Source: Actinocrispum wychmicini (GTDB taxonomy: Bacteria; Actinomycetota; Actinomycetes; Mycobacteriales; Pseudonocardiaceae). From it: a stretch of DNA of 64,000 nt. The stretch is taken from the NCBI RefSeq assembly GCF_004345645.1, contig NZ_SLWS01000006.1, forward strand, positions 248,001 through 312,000, in the 5' to 3' direction. A program made the position numbers and the translations under genes. Under the pieces are notes generated by a model. It was not told the DNA's origin and ran no database searches. It was given only the letters and a program-made list of their open reading frames with translations. Positions 14,312 to 23,275 of the stretch are shown piece by piece; the stretch's first letter is position 1; every line of letters begins with the position of its first letter.

Positions 14312-15979
14312 ATGCGGGACAATCTCCTGCTGCCCGCTCCCAGTCACGTCATTGGCCCGACCTGGCGGCGGCTGCGCGCGGGCGGCTGGTTCGAGCCTGA
14401 GCGCACCCTGGGGTGGGGCGTCATCAATTGGCTTGCCGAGAACGTCCTTCAGCCGGGCGGTCCTCGCGCGGGCAAGCCGTTTCTGCCGACGTTCGAGCAA
14501 GCTAGGTTTCTGATCTGGTGGTACGCGGTGGACGACCGCGGCCGGTTCGTCTACCGGTCCGGTCTGCTTCGCCGGCTCAAAGGCTGGGGCAAGGACCCGC
14601 TGGCCGCGGCGATGAGCTTGGCGGAGTTGTGCGGCCCGGTCGCGTTCTCCCACTGGGACAACGGAAACCCGGTCGGCAAGCTAAGGGATTCCGCGTGGGT
14701 TCAGGTCGCCGCCGTCAGCCAGGACCAGACAAGGAACACGTTCAGCCTGTTTCCGGCGATGGCGTCGAAGAAGCTCCGCGAGGACTGCGGGCTGGAGATC
14801 AACCGCACGATCATCTACGCGAAGTCGGGCGGGATGATCGAGGGCGTCACGTCTTCGCCGTTGTCCTTAGAAGGCAAGCGGCCGACGTTCGTGGTCCTCA
14901 ACGAGATCCAGTGGTGGGTGGAGGCGAACAACGGTCACGCGATGTACAGCGTGATCGAGGGCAACGTGACCAAGTCCGCCGACGGCATCGCCCGGTACCT
15001 GGGGATCTGCAACGCACACGTGCCCGGTCAGGAATCGGTCGGCGAACGCCTCTGGGACTCCTACCAAGCCGTCCAAGCCGGTCAGGCGATCGACACCGGC
15101 ATCCTCTACGACGCCGTCGAAGCACCCGCCGGCACACCCGTCTCCGAGATCCCCAACCCGGACATCGACCCGGAAGGGTTCGAGGCCGGGATCGAGGCGC
15201 TACGCCGTGGGCTTGAGGTCGCTCGGGGTGATGCGGTGTGGCTGAACATCGACACCATCGTGGCGTCCATTCTGGACATCAACAACCCGGTGTCGGAATC
15301 CCGCCGCAAGTTCCTCAACCAGATCAACGCCTCCGAGGATGCCTGGATCGCCCCGCACGAGTGGGACCGCAACCAGGCGGATGTCCAACTGGAGGCCGGG
15401 CAGCGGATCACGCTCGGGTTCGACGGGTCCAAGTCCCACGACTGGACCGCATTGGTGGCCTGCCGGATCGAGGACGCCGCGCTGTTCCCGCTGAAGGTCT
15501 GGGACCCCGAGTCCTACGGCGGGGAGATCCCGCGCGAGGACGTCAACGCGATGGTCGAGTGGGCGTTCTCCCGGTTCGACGTCGTTGGGTTCCGCGCGGA
15601 TGTGCGGGAGTTCGAGGCGTACGTGGACCAGTGGTCCCGCACCTTCGGCCGCAAGCTCAAGGTCAAGGCGGCGCCGAACAGCCCGGTCGCGTTCGACATG
15701 CGCGGCCAGCAGAAACGGTTCGCCTTGGACTGCGAGCGGTTCCTGGACGCGGTCCTGGAAGGCGGCCTGTGCCACAACGGCGCCGTCGTGCTGCGTCAGC
15801 ACGTGCTCAACGCCCACCGCCACCCGACCAACTTCGATGCGATCTCCATCCGCAAAGCGTCCAAGGACTCCTCTCGCAAGATCGACGCCGCGGTGTGCTC
15901 GGTGCTCGCGTTCGGTGCTCGTTACGACTTCCTGATGTCCAACAAGAACCGTTCAGGGCGCGCAGTCATCTTCAAATAA
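14312..15979 (+). CDS. terL: Terminase large subunit
   Basis: 555 aa, normal length. It packages DNA into the prohead (ATPase) and cuts concatemers (nuclease). ATPase: variant Walker A region RRLKGWGKDPLAAA (88-100) and Walker B FVVLNE (193-198). Nuclease: RNase H-like start LGFDGSKSHDW with Asp371, and later acidic residues in FRADVREFEAY and SRKIDAAV. First gene of the main late operon; the portal gene follows after 23 nt. Confidence 0.92.
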   Translation: MRDNLLLPAPSHVIGPTWRRLRAGGWFEPERTLGWGVINWLAENVLQPGGPRAGKPFLPTFEQARFLIWWYAVDDRGRFVYRSGLLRRLKGWGKDPLAAAMSLAELCGPVAFSHWDNGNPVGKLRDSAWVQVAAVSQDQTRNTFSLFPAMASKKLREDCGLEINRTIIYAKSGGMIEGVTSSPLSLEGKRPTFVVLNEIQWWVEANNGHAMYSVIEGNVTKSADGIARYLGICNAHVPGQESVGERLWDSYQAVQAGQAIDTGILYDAVEAPAGTPVSEIPNPDIDPEGFEAGIEALRRGLEVARGDAVWLNIDTIVASILDINNPVSESRRKFLNQINASEDAWIAPHEWDRNQADVQLEAGQRITLGFDGSKSHDWTALVACRIEDAALFPLKVWDPESYGGEIPREDVNAMVEWAFSRFDVVGFRADVREFEAYVDQWSRTFGRKLKVKAAPNSPVAFDMRGQQKRFALDCERFLDAVLEGGLCHNGAVVLRQHVLNAHRHPTNFDAISIRKASKDSSRKIDAAVCSVLAFGARYDFLMSNKNRSGRAVIFK

Positions 15980-16002
15980 CACAGGAAGGCAGTGGTATTC
16001 CG

Positions 16003-17421
16003 GTGACGACCCCGATCCTGTTGGACCACATCCAGCAACTCGTGGCCGACTTCGGGTCATCCCAAACCGGCCTCGCGGACAACGTCCTCTACTACGAGTC
16101 CCAGAAGCGACCGATCTCAGTCGGCGTGTCGACCCCGCCGGAGATGCGGGACCTGTTGGCCCAGATCGGCTGGTGCCGCGTCTACGTCGACTCGGTGGAG
16201 GAACGCTTGGACATTGAGGGCTTCCGGATGGCCGGCGAGCCTAAGGCCGATACCCGGTTGTGGGAGTGGTGGCAGTCCAACCGCTTGGACGAGGTGTCCA
16301 GCTACGCCCACACCGAAGCCCTGATCCACGGCCGCGCCTACATCGTCGTCTCGGCACCCGACCCGAGCGACCCGTTAGCCGACGCTACCGTCCCAGTGAT
16401 CCAGGTCGAGTCACCCAGCACGATGTGGGCCGACATCGACTACCGCACCCACCGGGTCAAGCGCGCGGTCCGCGTGATCAAGGGCGACAGCCCCTTTGGG
16501 CCGCCGGTCCCGGACTACGTGACGATCTACCTACCGGACTCCACCACCGGCCTGCTGCAAGGCGGCGCGGACGGGTGGACGGTCGACTTCCACGCCAGCC
16601 ACAACCTCGGCGTGGTTCCCGTGGTGCCGTTGTTGAACCGGTCGCGGTTGACCGAGCGCTACGGTCGCTCGGAGATCACGCCCGAGCTGCGGTCGGTGAC
16701 CGACGCGGCGGCCCGGACGATGATGAACATGCAGGCCACCGCCGAGCTGATGGCGGTCCCGCAACGGCTGCTGTTCGGGATCAAGCCCGAGGAAATCGCC
16801 GACGACCCCACGAACAAGCGGAAGGTGTTCGAGGCGTACATCGCGCGGATTCTGGCGTTCGAGGACCCGGAGGGCAAAGCCCAACAGTTCACCGCGGCCG
16901 AGCTACGGAACTTCACCGAAGTCATGCAGGAACTGGCCAAACAGGCCGCCACCTACACCGGTTTGCCGCCGCAGTATCTGGCGTTCGCCAGCGACAACCC
17001 CGCCTCCGCCGAGGCCATCCGGTCGGCGGAAAGCCGCCTGGTCAAGAAGGCCGAGCGTAAGCAACGGATCTTCGGCGGCCCCTGGGAACAGGCCATGCGG
17101 ATCGCCCTGCTGGTCATGGACGGGAATATTCCCCGCGACGCCCGCCGGATGGAAGTGCTCTGGCGCGACCCCGCCACCCCGACGTTCGCCGCTAAGGCGG
17201 ACGCGGTGGTCAAGCTGGCCACCGCCAGCACCCCGGACGGGCGGCCGATCATCCCGGTCGAACGCGCCCGGATCGATCTCGGCTACAGCGCCGAGGAACG
17301 CCGCCAGATGGAAACCTGGGACAAAGACAACCCCGTCACCCAGCTCGCCGCGCTGACCCGCCCAGCCGCGCCCCGCTTCAGTGACACCCCCGACGATGAG
17401 CCGGCGGCGGAGGCCGCGTGA
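16003..17421 (+). CDS. Phage portal protein
   Basis: 472 aa. Forms the dodecameric ring for DNA entry and exit. The sequence follows the actinophage portal family: PEMRDLLAQIGWCRVYVDSVEERL at the start, VVPLLNRSRLTERYGRSEI, TDAAARTMMNMQATAELMAVPQRL in the middle and GLPPQYLAFASDNPASAEAIRSAESRL before the C-terminal tail. I chose the GTG at 16003; the AGGAAGG upstream is 13 nt away, the same wide spacing as for the capsid gene. The 3' end overlaps the MuF gene as GTGA. Confidence 0.9.
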   Translation: MTTPILLDHIQQLVADFGSSQTGLADNVLYYESQKRPISVGVSTPPEMRDLLAQIGWCRVYVDSVEERLDIEGFRMAGEPKADTRLWEWWQSNRLDEVSSYAHTEALIHGRAYIVVSAPDPSDPLADATVPVIQVESPSTMWADIDYRTHRVKRAVRVIKGDSPFGPPVPDYVTIYLPDSTTGLLQGGADGWTVDFHASHNLGVVPVVPLLNRSRLTERYGRSEITPELRSVTDAAARTMMNMQATAELMAVPQRLLFGIKPEEIADDPTNKRKVFEAYIARILAFEDPEGKAQQFTAAELRNFTEVMQELAKQAATYTGLPPQYLAFASDNPASAEAIRSAESRLVKKAERKQRIFGGPWEQAMRIALLVMDGNIPRDARRMEVLWRDPATPTFAAKADAVVKLATASTPDGRPIIPVERARIDLGYSAEERRQMETWDKDNPVTQLAALTRPAAPRFSDTPDDEPAAEAA

Positions 17422-18212
17422 CCGCCGAGGACTACGCCCTGGCGCAGGCGGTGATCACCGCGGCCCTGGTGGCGACGGTGTTGCGCCTGCTCAAGTTCTT
17501 CCGGCTACCGGGTCTGTCGCTGCGGGATTGGTTCACGCTGCTGGACCTGCTGTTCCCCTATGTGGAGGAGGCCCGGACCCGGTCGGCGGAGTTGGCCCGC
17601 CGGTTCTACGACCAGCAACGCCAGCTCCACCGTCCGGACCAGCCGCGTCATGACCTGTTCCTCGCGGGGTACCGGCCGGACTGGTTCCGCGAAGCCATGG
17701 AACCGGCCCGGCAGGCGATGACCCGGGCCGGCGCGTCGGAGTCCGCGGTGGCCGAGGTGGCGTTGCGGGCCGCGACCCAGGTGGAGAACGGTGGCCGCCG
17801 CACCCAGCTGCGGGCCGTGGACTCCGACCCCGTCGTGGTCGGCTGGGCGCGGGTCGCGACCGGCCGGGAAACCTGTGCGTTCTGCCTGATGCTGGTCTCC
17901 CGTGGCCCGGTCTACGTCTCGGCCGAGGGCGCCGGACTGGACACCGACGACACCACCGCCCACGACCTGATCGCCACAGGCGACAAGGCCGCGCTGGACG
18001 AGTTGATGACCCGATGGCACCCCGGATGCGACTGCAAAGTCGTGCCGGTGTTCAACCGCGCCGACTGGCCCGGCCGGGACGCCTTCTTGCGTGCCCGCCG
18101 GATCTGGGCCGAGCACACCCAAGGCCACACCGGGACAGCGAAGCTCAACGCCTTCCGCCGCGCCCTCGACAGCGGCACGGTCGACATCCCCGCGATGTCC
18201 TTAGCCGCTTAA
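17418..18212 (+). CDS. MuF-like minor head protein
   Basis: 264 aa. Conserved MuF-type C-terminus with metal-binding cysteines: RETCAFCLMLVSRGPVY and MTRWHPGCDCKVVPVF. N-terminal helical region binds the portal in related phages. It is likely a minor head component, possibly ejected with DNA. Start GTG overlaps the portal stop. The stop codon lies in a 10-bp hairpin arm at 18200-18227. Confidence 0.8.
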   Translation: MTAEDYALAQAVITAALVATVLRLLKFFRLPGLSLRDWFTLLDLLFPYVEEARTRSAELARRFYDQQRQLHRPDQPRHDLFLAGYRPDWFREAMEPARQAMTRAGASESAVAEVALRAATQVENGGRRTQLRAVDSDPVVVGWARVATGRETCAFCLMLVSRGPVYVSAEGAGLDTDDTTAHDLIATGDKAALDELMTRWHPGCDCKVVPVFNRADWPGRDAFLRARRIWAEHTQGHTGTAKLNAFRRALDSGTVDIPAMSLAA

Positions 18213-18227
18213 CACTGAGCGGCTAAG
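18200..18227 (+). terminator. Hairpin at the end of the MuF gene
   Basis: CTTAGCCGCT / AGCGGCTAAG, 10-bp stem with an 8-nt loop, followed by CCCTTT. The tail is weak, so this may act as partial terminator, RNA-processing site or stabiliser that sets a step in expression before the scaffold and capsid genes. Confidence 0.45.
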
Positions 18228-18293
18228 CCCTTTCCATCCCCTTAAGTGTCCCAGGTGGACGCTCTCACCCGACCTGCCCAGGAGGTAAGGCAC

Positions 18294-18830
18294 ATGACTG
18301 ACACCCCTACTCCCGCCGCCCCGGCCACCGTTGTTCCCGCCACCGTGGCCGTTCCGGCACCGGTAAGCGAGCCACAGGCGGTTGACCAGCTCCCGGAATG
18401 GGCGCGCACCGCGCTGACGAAAGCCAACAGCGAGGCGGCGAAGTACCGCACCGAACGCAACGACGCGGTCAACACCGTCAAGACCGACCTGACGGCCGCG
18501 TTCGAAACCCAGCTGGCGCAGGTCACCGCCGCCCACGAGGCGACCAAGGCCGACCTCGCGAAGGCAGCTGTGGACATGCTCAAGGTGCAGGCCGCGCTCA
18601 CCGCCGACGTCCCGGCGGCGTCCGCGCTGGAGTTCGCGTCCCTGCTTCAGGGCAACACGCCGGAAGAGATCACAGCGCACGCCGCGAAGGTCAAAGCCCT
18701 GTTCGGCGGCGTGAGCGCCGCCCCGGCCCGCACGCCCGCGGTGGACCTGTCCCCGTCCGGCGACAACAACCCGTTGGCGCTCAACGGTGACCCGCTCCTG
18801 GAGAGCCTGAAGAACAAGCTCGGCATCTAA
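18294..18830 (+). CDS. Capsid scaffolding protein
   Basis: 178 aa; ATG 8 nt behind AGGAGG, the strongest ribosome-binding site in the late region. Pro/Ala-rich N-terminus, a coiled-coil middle (WARTALTKANSEAAKYRTER ... ETQLAQVTAAHEATKADLAK) and a C-terminal helix (LLESLKNKLGI), the normal layout of siphovirus scaffolds. Guides assembly of the prohead and is then removed. Directly before the capsid gene. Confidence 0.8.
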   Translation: MTDTPTPAAPATVVPATVAVPAPVSEPQAVDQLPEWARTALTKANSEAAKYRTERNDAVNTVKTDLTAAFETQLAQVTAAHEATKADLAKAAVDMLKVQAALTADVPAASALEFASLLQGNTPEEITAHAAKVKALFGGVSAAPARTPAVDLSPSGDNNPLALNGDPLLESLKNKLGI

Positions 18831-18857
18831 CACACGACCGAAAGGCGCCCGTCACAC

Positions 18858-19826
18858 GTGGCTATCACCGCCCCCACCAAAACCACCGATACCCAGTTCG
18901 CTGGGTTCCTGCGCCCGGAGCTGTCCGCGCCGATCTTCGAAGAGGCGTACAAGGTCTCCGTCGTGCAGCAGCTCGTGCAACAGGTCCCGCTCGGCATCAA
19001 TGGCCAGGCCATCCCGGTCGTGACCGGCAAGATGAGCGCCGGATGGGTCACCGAAGGCGGCCAGAAGCCCGCCAGCAACGCCGCCGTCGGCCTGAAGACC
19101 ATCGAACCGAAGAAGATCGCCGCCATCGCGGTCGTGTCCGCCGAAGTCGTGCGGGCCAACCCCGCGAACTACATGAACCTGCTCCGCCCGCAGATCGGCG
19201 AGGCGTTCGCGCTCGCGTTCGACGCGGCTGCACTCTACGACCGTGGCCCGGACGGCACTGCCGGTGGCGGCCCGTTCAGCACGTGGCTGTCCCAGACCAC
19301 CAAGGCCGTGGACCTCGACAAGGAAGACCTCGCTGCGGCCAAGCCCCGCACCGTGCACTCCAACGTGGTCGCCGGCCTGCGGGTCCTGGTCGACCGTGGC
19401 AAGAAGCTCACCGGGTTCGCCCTGGACGACAGCACGGAGCCGCTGTTCCTGGACGCGACCGACCGCAACGGCAGGCCGATCTACATCGAAACACCGCTGA
19501 CCGAGACCACCCAGGCCGCCGCCCGCCCAGGCCGGCTGATCAACCGCCCGTCCTACATGAACGAGCTGGTGGCCGAGCCGGTCCCCGCCACCGTCAACAC
19601 CAAGTACACCGTGGCGTTCGGCGGCAACTGGCGACAGGCCGCCTGGGGTGTGGTCGGCGGGATCTCCTACGACGTGTCCACCGAGGCCACCGTCACGATC
19701 AACGGCCAGCTCACCTCGCTGTGGGAGAAGAACCTGGTCGCGATCCGCGCCGAGGCCGAATACGGGTTCCTGGTCAACGACCCGGAGGCGTTCGTGCGCT
19801 ACCAGTACACCACCCCGGCGGCCTGA
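18858..19826 (+). CDS. Major capsid protein (HK97 fold)
   Basis: 322 aa, GTG start. Sequence features of HK97-like actinophage capsids: ELSAPIFEEAYKVSVVQQL, QAIPVVTGKMSAGWVTEGG, KKIAAIAVVSAEVVRANP and, near the end, WEKNLVAIRAEAEYGFLVND (the P-domain/A-domain strand). No N-terminal delta domain long enough to replace the separate scaffold. The next gene starts inside its stop (TGATG). Confidence 0.92.
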   Translation: MAITAPTKTTDTQFAGFLRPELSAPIFEEAYKVSVVQQLVQQVPLGINGQAIPVVTGKMSAGWVTEGGQKPASNAAVGLKTIEPKKIAAIAVVSAEVVRANPANYMNLLRPQIGEAFALAFDAAALYDRGPDGTAGGGPFSTWLSQTTKAVDLDKEDLAAAKPRTVHSNVVAGLRVLVDRGKKLTGFALDDSTEPLFLDATDRNGRPIYIETPLTETTQAAARPGRLINRPSYMNELVAEPVPATVNTKYTVAFGGNWRQAAWGVVGGISYDVSTEATVTINGQLTSLWEKNLVAIRAEAEYGFLVNDPEAFVRYQYTTPAA

Positions 19827-20098
19827 TGGCCGCCCGCGATCATTACCAGCCGCCGGAGACGGTCCGTGCCCTGCTGCCCAACGGCATCGAGGTCACCGTC
19901 TCCGCCGAGCAGGCCCGCCTCTGTCACTACCCGCTCGTCACCGAGCCAGCCGACACCGCAGACGAGCGGTCGGAGACCGATCCGCCGACTCCGGCTGACG
20001 TTCGTGCCTGGGCACAAGCCACCGGCGTGGACTGCCCGGACAAGGGCCGCATCCCCGACCGTGTGATGCAGGCATACCGCGACGCGCACCAGCATTAA
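19826..20098 (+). CDS. Small virion-module protein with Lsr2-type DNA-binding domain
   Basis: 90 aa. Residues 1-48 are VRALLPNGIEVTVSAEQA-type beta sequence; residues 54-88 (PTPADVRAWAQATGVDCPDKGR) match the C-terminal DNA-binding domain of Lsr2, with KGR in place of the RGR clamp. Coupled to the capsid gene by a 1-nt overlap, so made in quantity. It might be a head or connector protein that touches packaged DNA. Domain similarity is my reading of the motif. Confidence 0.6.
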   Translation: MAARDHYQPPETVRALLPNGIEVTVSAEQARLCHYPLVTEPADTADERSETDPPTPADVRAWAQATGVDCPDKGRIPDRVMQAYRDAHQH

Positions 20099-20402
20099 CA
20101 GGGCAGGGGGCGCCGGCACGAGTGCACCGGGACTGTGGCATCAGCACGAACACCCGCGCTCCCCACCCGGCGCCCAACGCAACAGGCTGCTCCCCAGGCG
20201 ACACCCAACCAACCGCCGACCGGGTGACGCAGTTCTTGCAAAACCGTTACGCACCAACCACTTCAGGCCATTCGGCCGCATTGCAAGTTGCAGACCACAT
20301 GTTGCGTTTCGGCGGCAGGCGCGCCACCGCCCATTGTCAGACCAGGCTCGCAACAGCCCAGATCAGTCCACCCACCAGCACTCACCGGGGAGGTGACCGA
20401 GG
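20099..20402. other. 304-nt gap in the late operon
   Basis: Unusually large gap for the structural module. C-rich and T-poor on the + strand. A frame open from 20122 into the next gene has no ribosome-binding site and unlikely composition. No strong hairpin seen. It ends in GGGGAGG, the ribosome-binding site of the next gene. Confidence 0.4.
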
Positions 20403-20795
20403 TTGGCTTACGCCGTCGCGGCCGATGTTGAATTCCGGCTGGGCCGGGACCTGGATGAGAGCGAACATCGGGTAGTGACCGCCCGGCTGGCGGACGCCGA
20501 GCTGCTGATCGCCGACCGCGTCCCGGACCTCGCCGAGCGCGTCACCACGGGGGTGTTGCCGAAGGCGATCGTGGTCATGGTCGAGTCCGACATGGTGCTC
20601 CGCCTGATCCGCAACCCCGAGGGCTACACCCAAGAGTCGGACGGCAACTACTCCTACATGATCTCCAGCCAGGTCGCCTCCGGGCGACTGGAGGTCACCG
20701 ACACCGAATGGCGCCTACTCGGCGTGCGGCGCGGCGCGTTCACCCTCACGCCCTACCTCCAACACCCCACCCGGGAAACGGACTCCTGGACATGA
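20403..20795 (+). CDS. Head-tail adaptor (gp6/Gp19-like)
   Basis: 130 aa from TTG at 20403, 9 nt behind GGGGAGG. ADVEFRLGRDLDESEHRVVTARLADAELLIADR is the helical start of Gp19/HK97 gp6-like adaptors that sit under the portal. Position directly after the capsid genes agrees. Its stop overlaps the next start (ATGA). Confidence 0.75.
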   Translation: MAYAVAADVEFRLGRDLDESEHRVVTARLADAELLIADRVPDLAERVTTGVLPKAIVVMVESDMVLRLIRNPEGYTQESDGNYSYMISSQVASGRLEVTDTEWRLLGVRRGAFTLTPYLQHPTRETDSWT

Positions 20796-21145
20796 GCCTG
20801 CTCGACCGCGCCCACGAACACATCCTCGTGTTCCTCGAAGAGACCACTGTGGACTCTGATGGGAACATCATGACCCGCCCAGCTAAGACCGGTATCCCGG
20901 CGAGGGCGATGATCCAGTTACTCGCGCAGTCGGGGACCTCCGCGCGGCGTTCGGAACAAGACAACGAAGGTTTCGAGTCCGAAGAGGTCTACCGACTGCG
21001 CTTCCCCCGGTCGTTTCCTTATGTCCTGTCCGCGCAGGCGCGGATCGAGTGGCGCGGGCAGTACTGGGCGATCGTCGGCGAGGCCCGCCGCTACAACGGC
21101 TCCGCACGCACCCGGCATCTCGACTACACCATCCGCAGGACCTAA
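20792..21145 (+). CDS. Head-tail stopper-like protein
   Basis: 117 aa. Beta-rich (HILVFLEETTVDSDGN, EVYRLRFPRSFPYVLSAQARIEWRG, ARRYNGSARTRHLDYTIRR), the size and composition of head-completion/stopper proteins such as HK97 gp7 or SPP1 gp16. Called mainly by position and strand content. Confidence 0.6.
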   Translation: MSLLDRAHEHILVFLEETTVDSDGNIMTRPAKTGIPARAMIQLLAQSGTSARRSEQDNEGFESEEVYRLRFPRSFPYVLSAQARIEWRGQYWAIVGEARRYNGSARTRHLDYTIRRT

Positions 21146-21147
21146 CC

Positions 21148-21438
21148 ATGGCTGAGCGGCGCTACAGCAACCGCACGATCAACAGCATCGTCGCCCACCT
21201 CGATGGCGTGACTGACGCGGTACACCACCGCGGCACGATCATCGCCGCCCGCGCGGAAACGTTCCTGGACATGCATCGCGACAGCGGGCACGCCGAGATC
21301 GACCTCACCCGCCATCAGGTCGACACGCTGGTGTCCCTGGTGGACGAAGCCGCACTCAGTATCGAGTTCGGGCACATCCACAACAAAACCGGCCGTTACG
21401 TCCACGGCCTGTACATCGTCACCCGGGCCGCCCACTAA
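21148..21438 (+). CDS. DUF5403-like connector protein
   Basis: 96 aa, ATG at 21148. Pattern with SIVAHLDGVTDAVHHRGTIIAARAETFLDMHR, then a histidine-rich beta end (IEFGHIHNKTGRYVHGLYIV), matches my memory of DUF5403, found in the same place in many actinophages. Probably part of the neck. Confidence 0.65.
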   Translation: MAERRYSNRTINSIVAHLDGVTDAVHHRGTIIAARAETFLDMHRDSGHAEIDLTRHQVDTLVSLVDEAALSIEFGHIHNKTGRYVHGLYIVTRAAH

Positions 21439-21462
21439 CCCCGCGTGGAAGGAGACCGGCGA

Positions 21463-21867
21463 GTGGTGCAGCGCACCATGCCCCGCATCCAAGAAGTCCT
21501 CCTGCCCGTCCTGCGGGCCGCCCTGCCCGGGGTGATGGTCATGTCCTGGATGCCGGATGTCGACCATCGGACCTTCCCGAGCCTGAACATCCGCCGCCTG
21601 GGCGGCCTACCTCGGGACGTGCGCCGGCTGGATCTACCGGTCATCGAGATGACCGCCTACACCCGAGACGGTCTGATCGCCTGCGAGAACCTGTATCTCG
21701 ACGCCAGGACCGTACTCTGGGACATGGTCCGCAATCAAACCCTGACACCGCAAGGTTATTTGCACTCGTACTACGAAACGATGGGGCCAACCCAGTTCGA
21801 TTCCCCGTGGGATGACACGTGGCGGGTGCAGGGCCTCATCCAACTCGGCCTCCGACCACCCCGCTAA
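21463..21867 (+). CDS. Tail terminator protein
   Basis: 134 aa. GTG at 21463 is 8 nt behind GGAAGGAG; an earlier GTG at 21445 would bury that site in the gene. IQEVLLPVLRAALPGVMVMSWMPD and FPSLNIRRLGGLPRD fit the gpU-like tail terminator fold. It caps the tail tube during assembly. Followed by the tail tube gene. Confidence 0.7.
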   Translation: MVQRTMPRIQEVLLPVLRAALPGVMVMSWMPDVDHRTFPSLNIRRLGGLPRDVRRLDLPVIEMTAYTRDGLIACENLYLDARTVLWDMVRNQTLTPQGYLHSYYETMGPTQFDSPWDDTWRVQGLIQLGLRPPR

Positions 21868-21885
21868 GGGAGACAACAGCAGCTT

Positions 21886-22503
21886 ATGACGATCAACGAC
21901 AACGCCGTGCTCACCGCTAGTAGGGGTTTCATCTTCACCGCTCCCGCTGGCACGGCCGCGCCGACTGCGGCGGTGATCGATGCGTTCACGCCCACCACCA
22001 CCCTGTCCGGCTGGATCAGCGTCGGGCACACCAGCGAGAAAGACCTGCCGGAGTTCGGGTTTGACGGTGGCGGCAGCGAAGTCCGTGGCACCTGGGCCAA
22101 CAAAGCCCTGCGATCGGTGGAAACCGAAACCCCTGTGGACTTCGTGAACTTCACCTTGCAACAGTTCGACGGCCACGCGTTGGAGCTGTACTACGGTGTC
22201 CAGAACGCGTCCACCGAACCGGGGGTGTTCGCGGTCCGCCGCACCGCCACCAAACTGCCCAACCAGGCCCTGCTGATCGTGGTTGTCGACGGCCCCACGT
22301 CGATCGCGTTCTATGCCGGGAAGACCACCATCCGCCGCCAAGACGCGGTCGCGTTGGCGACCGATGAGTTCGGCAACCTGCCGGTGCGGGCCACGATCCT
22401 GGACGACGGCACCGCGGACCTGCTGCGCTGGATCAGCCTGGACACCGGGATCAACCCGCCCCCAGCGGGCTTCACCACGACTGATGAGAGGGCTTCTGTC
22501 TAG
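21886..22503 (+). CDS. Major tail protein
   Basis: 205 aa. Start ATG with AAGGGAG upstream. The course ASRGFIFTAPAGTAAPTA, GWISVGHTSEKDLPEFGFDGGGS, VDFVNFTLQQFDGHALELYYG is characteristic of siphovirus tail-tube proteins. Subunit of the tail tube. The next gene starts at its last base. Confidence 0.88.
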   Translation: MTINDNAVLTASRGFIFTAPAGTAAPTAAVIDAFTPTTTLSGWISVGHTSEKDLPEFGFDGGGSEVRGTWANKALRSVETETPVDFVNFTLQQFDGHALELYYGVQNASTEPGVFAVRRTATKLPNQALLIVVVDGPTSIAFYAGKTTIRRQDAVALATDEFGNLPVRATILDDGTADLLRWISLDTGINPPPAGFTTTDERASV

Positions 22504-22874
22504 TGTCCAACCTGTACACGCTCGCTGACATGCGGGCGGATCTCGACCGTGAGTTCGCCCCGCTGGAGCTGGACCTGGGGTCTGGTCGGGTGGTGTTGCG
22601 GAACTTGATGCGGATCAACGACAACGACCGCATCTGTGTTCTTCAGGCGTTGCAGCAGCTTGAAGACATCGACACCGACGAGAACGAGACCAACCTCAAC
22701 GACGTCACCCTGCTGAGCGAGTCGGTCGAGTTCATCCTGCGGACGGTGACCGCTGATGGTCGTGGTGACGCTCTCATCACCGCGTTGGGTGGGGACATGC
22801 TGCTCGGGATGAAGATCATCCAGATGTGGTCGGAGGCGACTCAGGCCCCGGAAGCGCCGGGCTCGCCTGCCTGA
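22503..22874 (+). CDS. Tail assembly chaperone, short form (G)
   Basis: 123 aa. ELDLGSGRVVLRNLMRINDNDRICVLQALQQL then helices to WSEATQAPEAPGSPA. Equivalent of lambda gpG: coats the tape measure during tail assembly. The end overlaps the second chaperone frame by 49 nt, arranged for a -1 frameshift. Confidence 0.8.
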   Translation: MSNLYTLADMRADLDREFAPLELDLGSGRVVLRNLMRINDNDRICVLQALQQLEDIDTDENETNLNDVTLLSESVEFILRTVTADGRGDALITALGGDMLLGMKIIQMWSEATQAPEAPGSPA

Positions 22875-23275
22875 TCGACCAGGCGGGCGAGGAAATCCTC
22901 GCTGACCTCCAGCACTACTACCACGTCGACCTGCGGGACGTATTCGTCGAGGGCTCCGGGCTAACCGCGCGGCGAGCCTTAGCGTTGGTGCGGCAGTTAC
23001 CGCCGGAGTCCGCGACCGCCGGCATGTTGCGGGGCGGCCCGGAGTTCCGGGGCTGGGGGCCGGATCGGTATCTGACCGCGTTGCTGATCGACGCGGTGCA
23101 GGCCAACACGTACGCGTTCATCGCCGCGAACTCGAAACGCAAACCCCCACCACCCCACCCGATCGAACGCCCCGATAGCCGGCCGCCACGGCGTGGGGGT
23201 GGGTTCGCCGCGATGGCCGCCGATCGGATCGCCGCTGTGCGCCGCGCCAAACAGAAGGGCAGCAACCCGACATGA
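22826..23275 (+). CDS. Tail assembly chaperone extension (T part), read by -1 frameshift
   Basis: The frame is -1 relative to the short chaperone and open from 22826. It has no good start of its own; the T-like part reads GLACLIDQAGEEILADLQHYYHVDLRDV, FRGWGPDRYLTALLIDAVQANTYAFIA, ending in a basic tail (DRIAAVRRAKQKGS), the classical GT arrangement before the tape measure. The slip must occur between 22826 and 22874. GGCCCCG at 22844-22850 (0 frame GCC CCG) is the most likely site I can see, though not a textbook heptamer. Confidence 0.75.
   Translation: MVGGDSGPGSAGLACLIDQAGEEILADLQHYYHVDLRDVFVEGSGLTARRALALVRQLPPESATAGMLRGGPEFRGWGPDRYLTALLIDAVQANTYAFIAANSKRKPPPPHPIERPDSRPPRRGGGFAAMAADRIAAVRRAKQKGSNPT

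Noticed and set aside
15238-16002. Upstream extension of the portal frame through terL
   Set aside because: Overlaps the conserved end of the large terminase in another frame; portal homology starts only after 16003.
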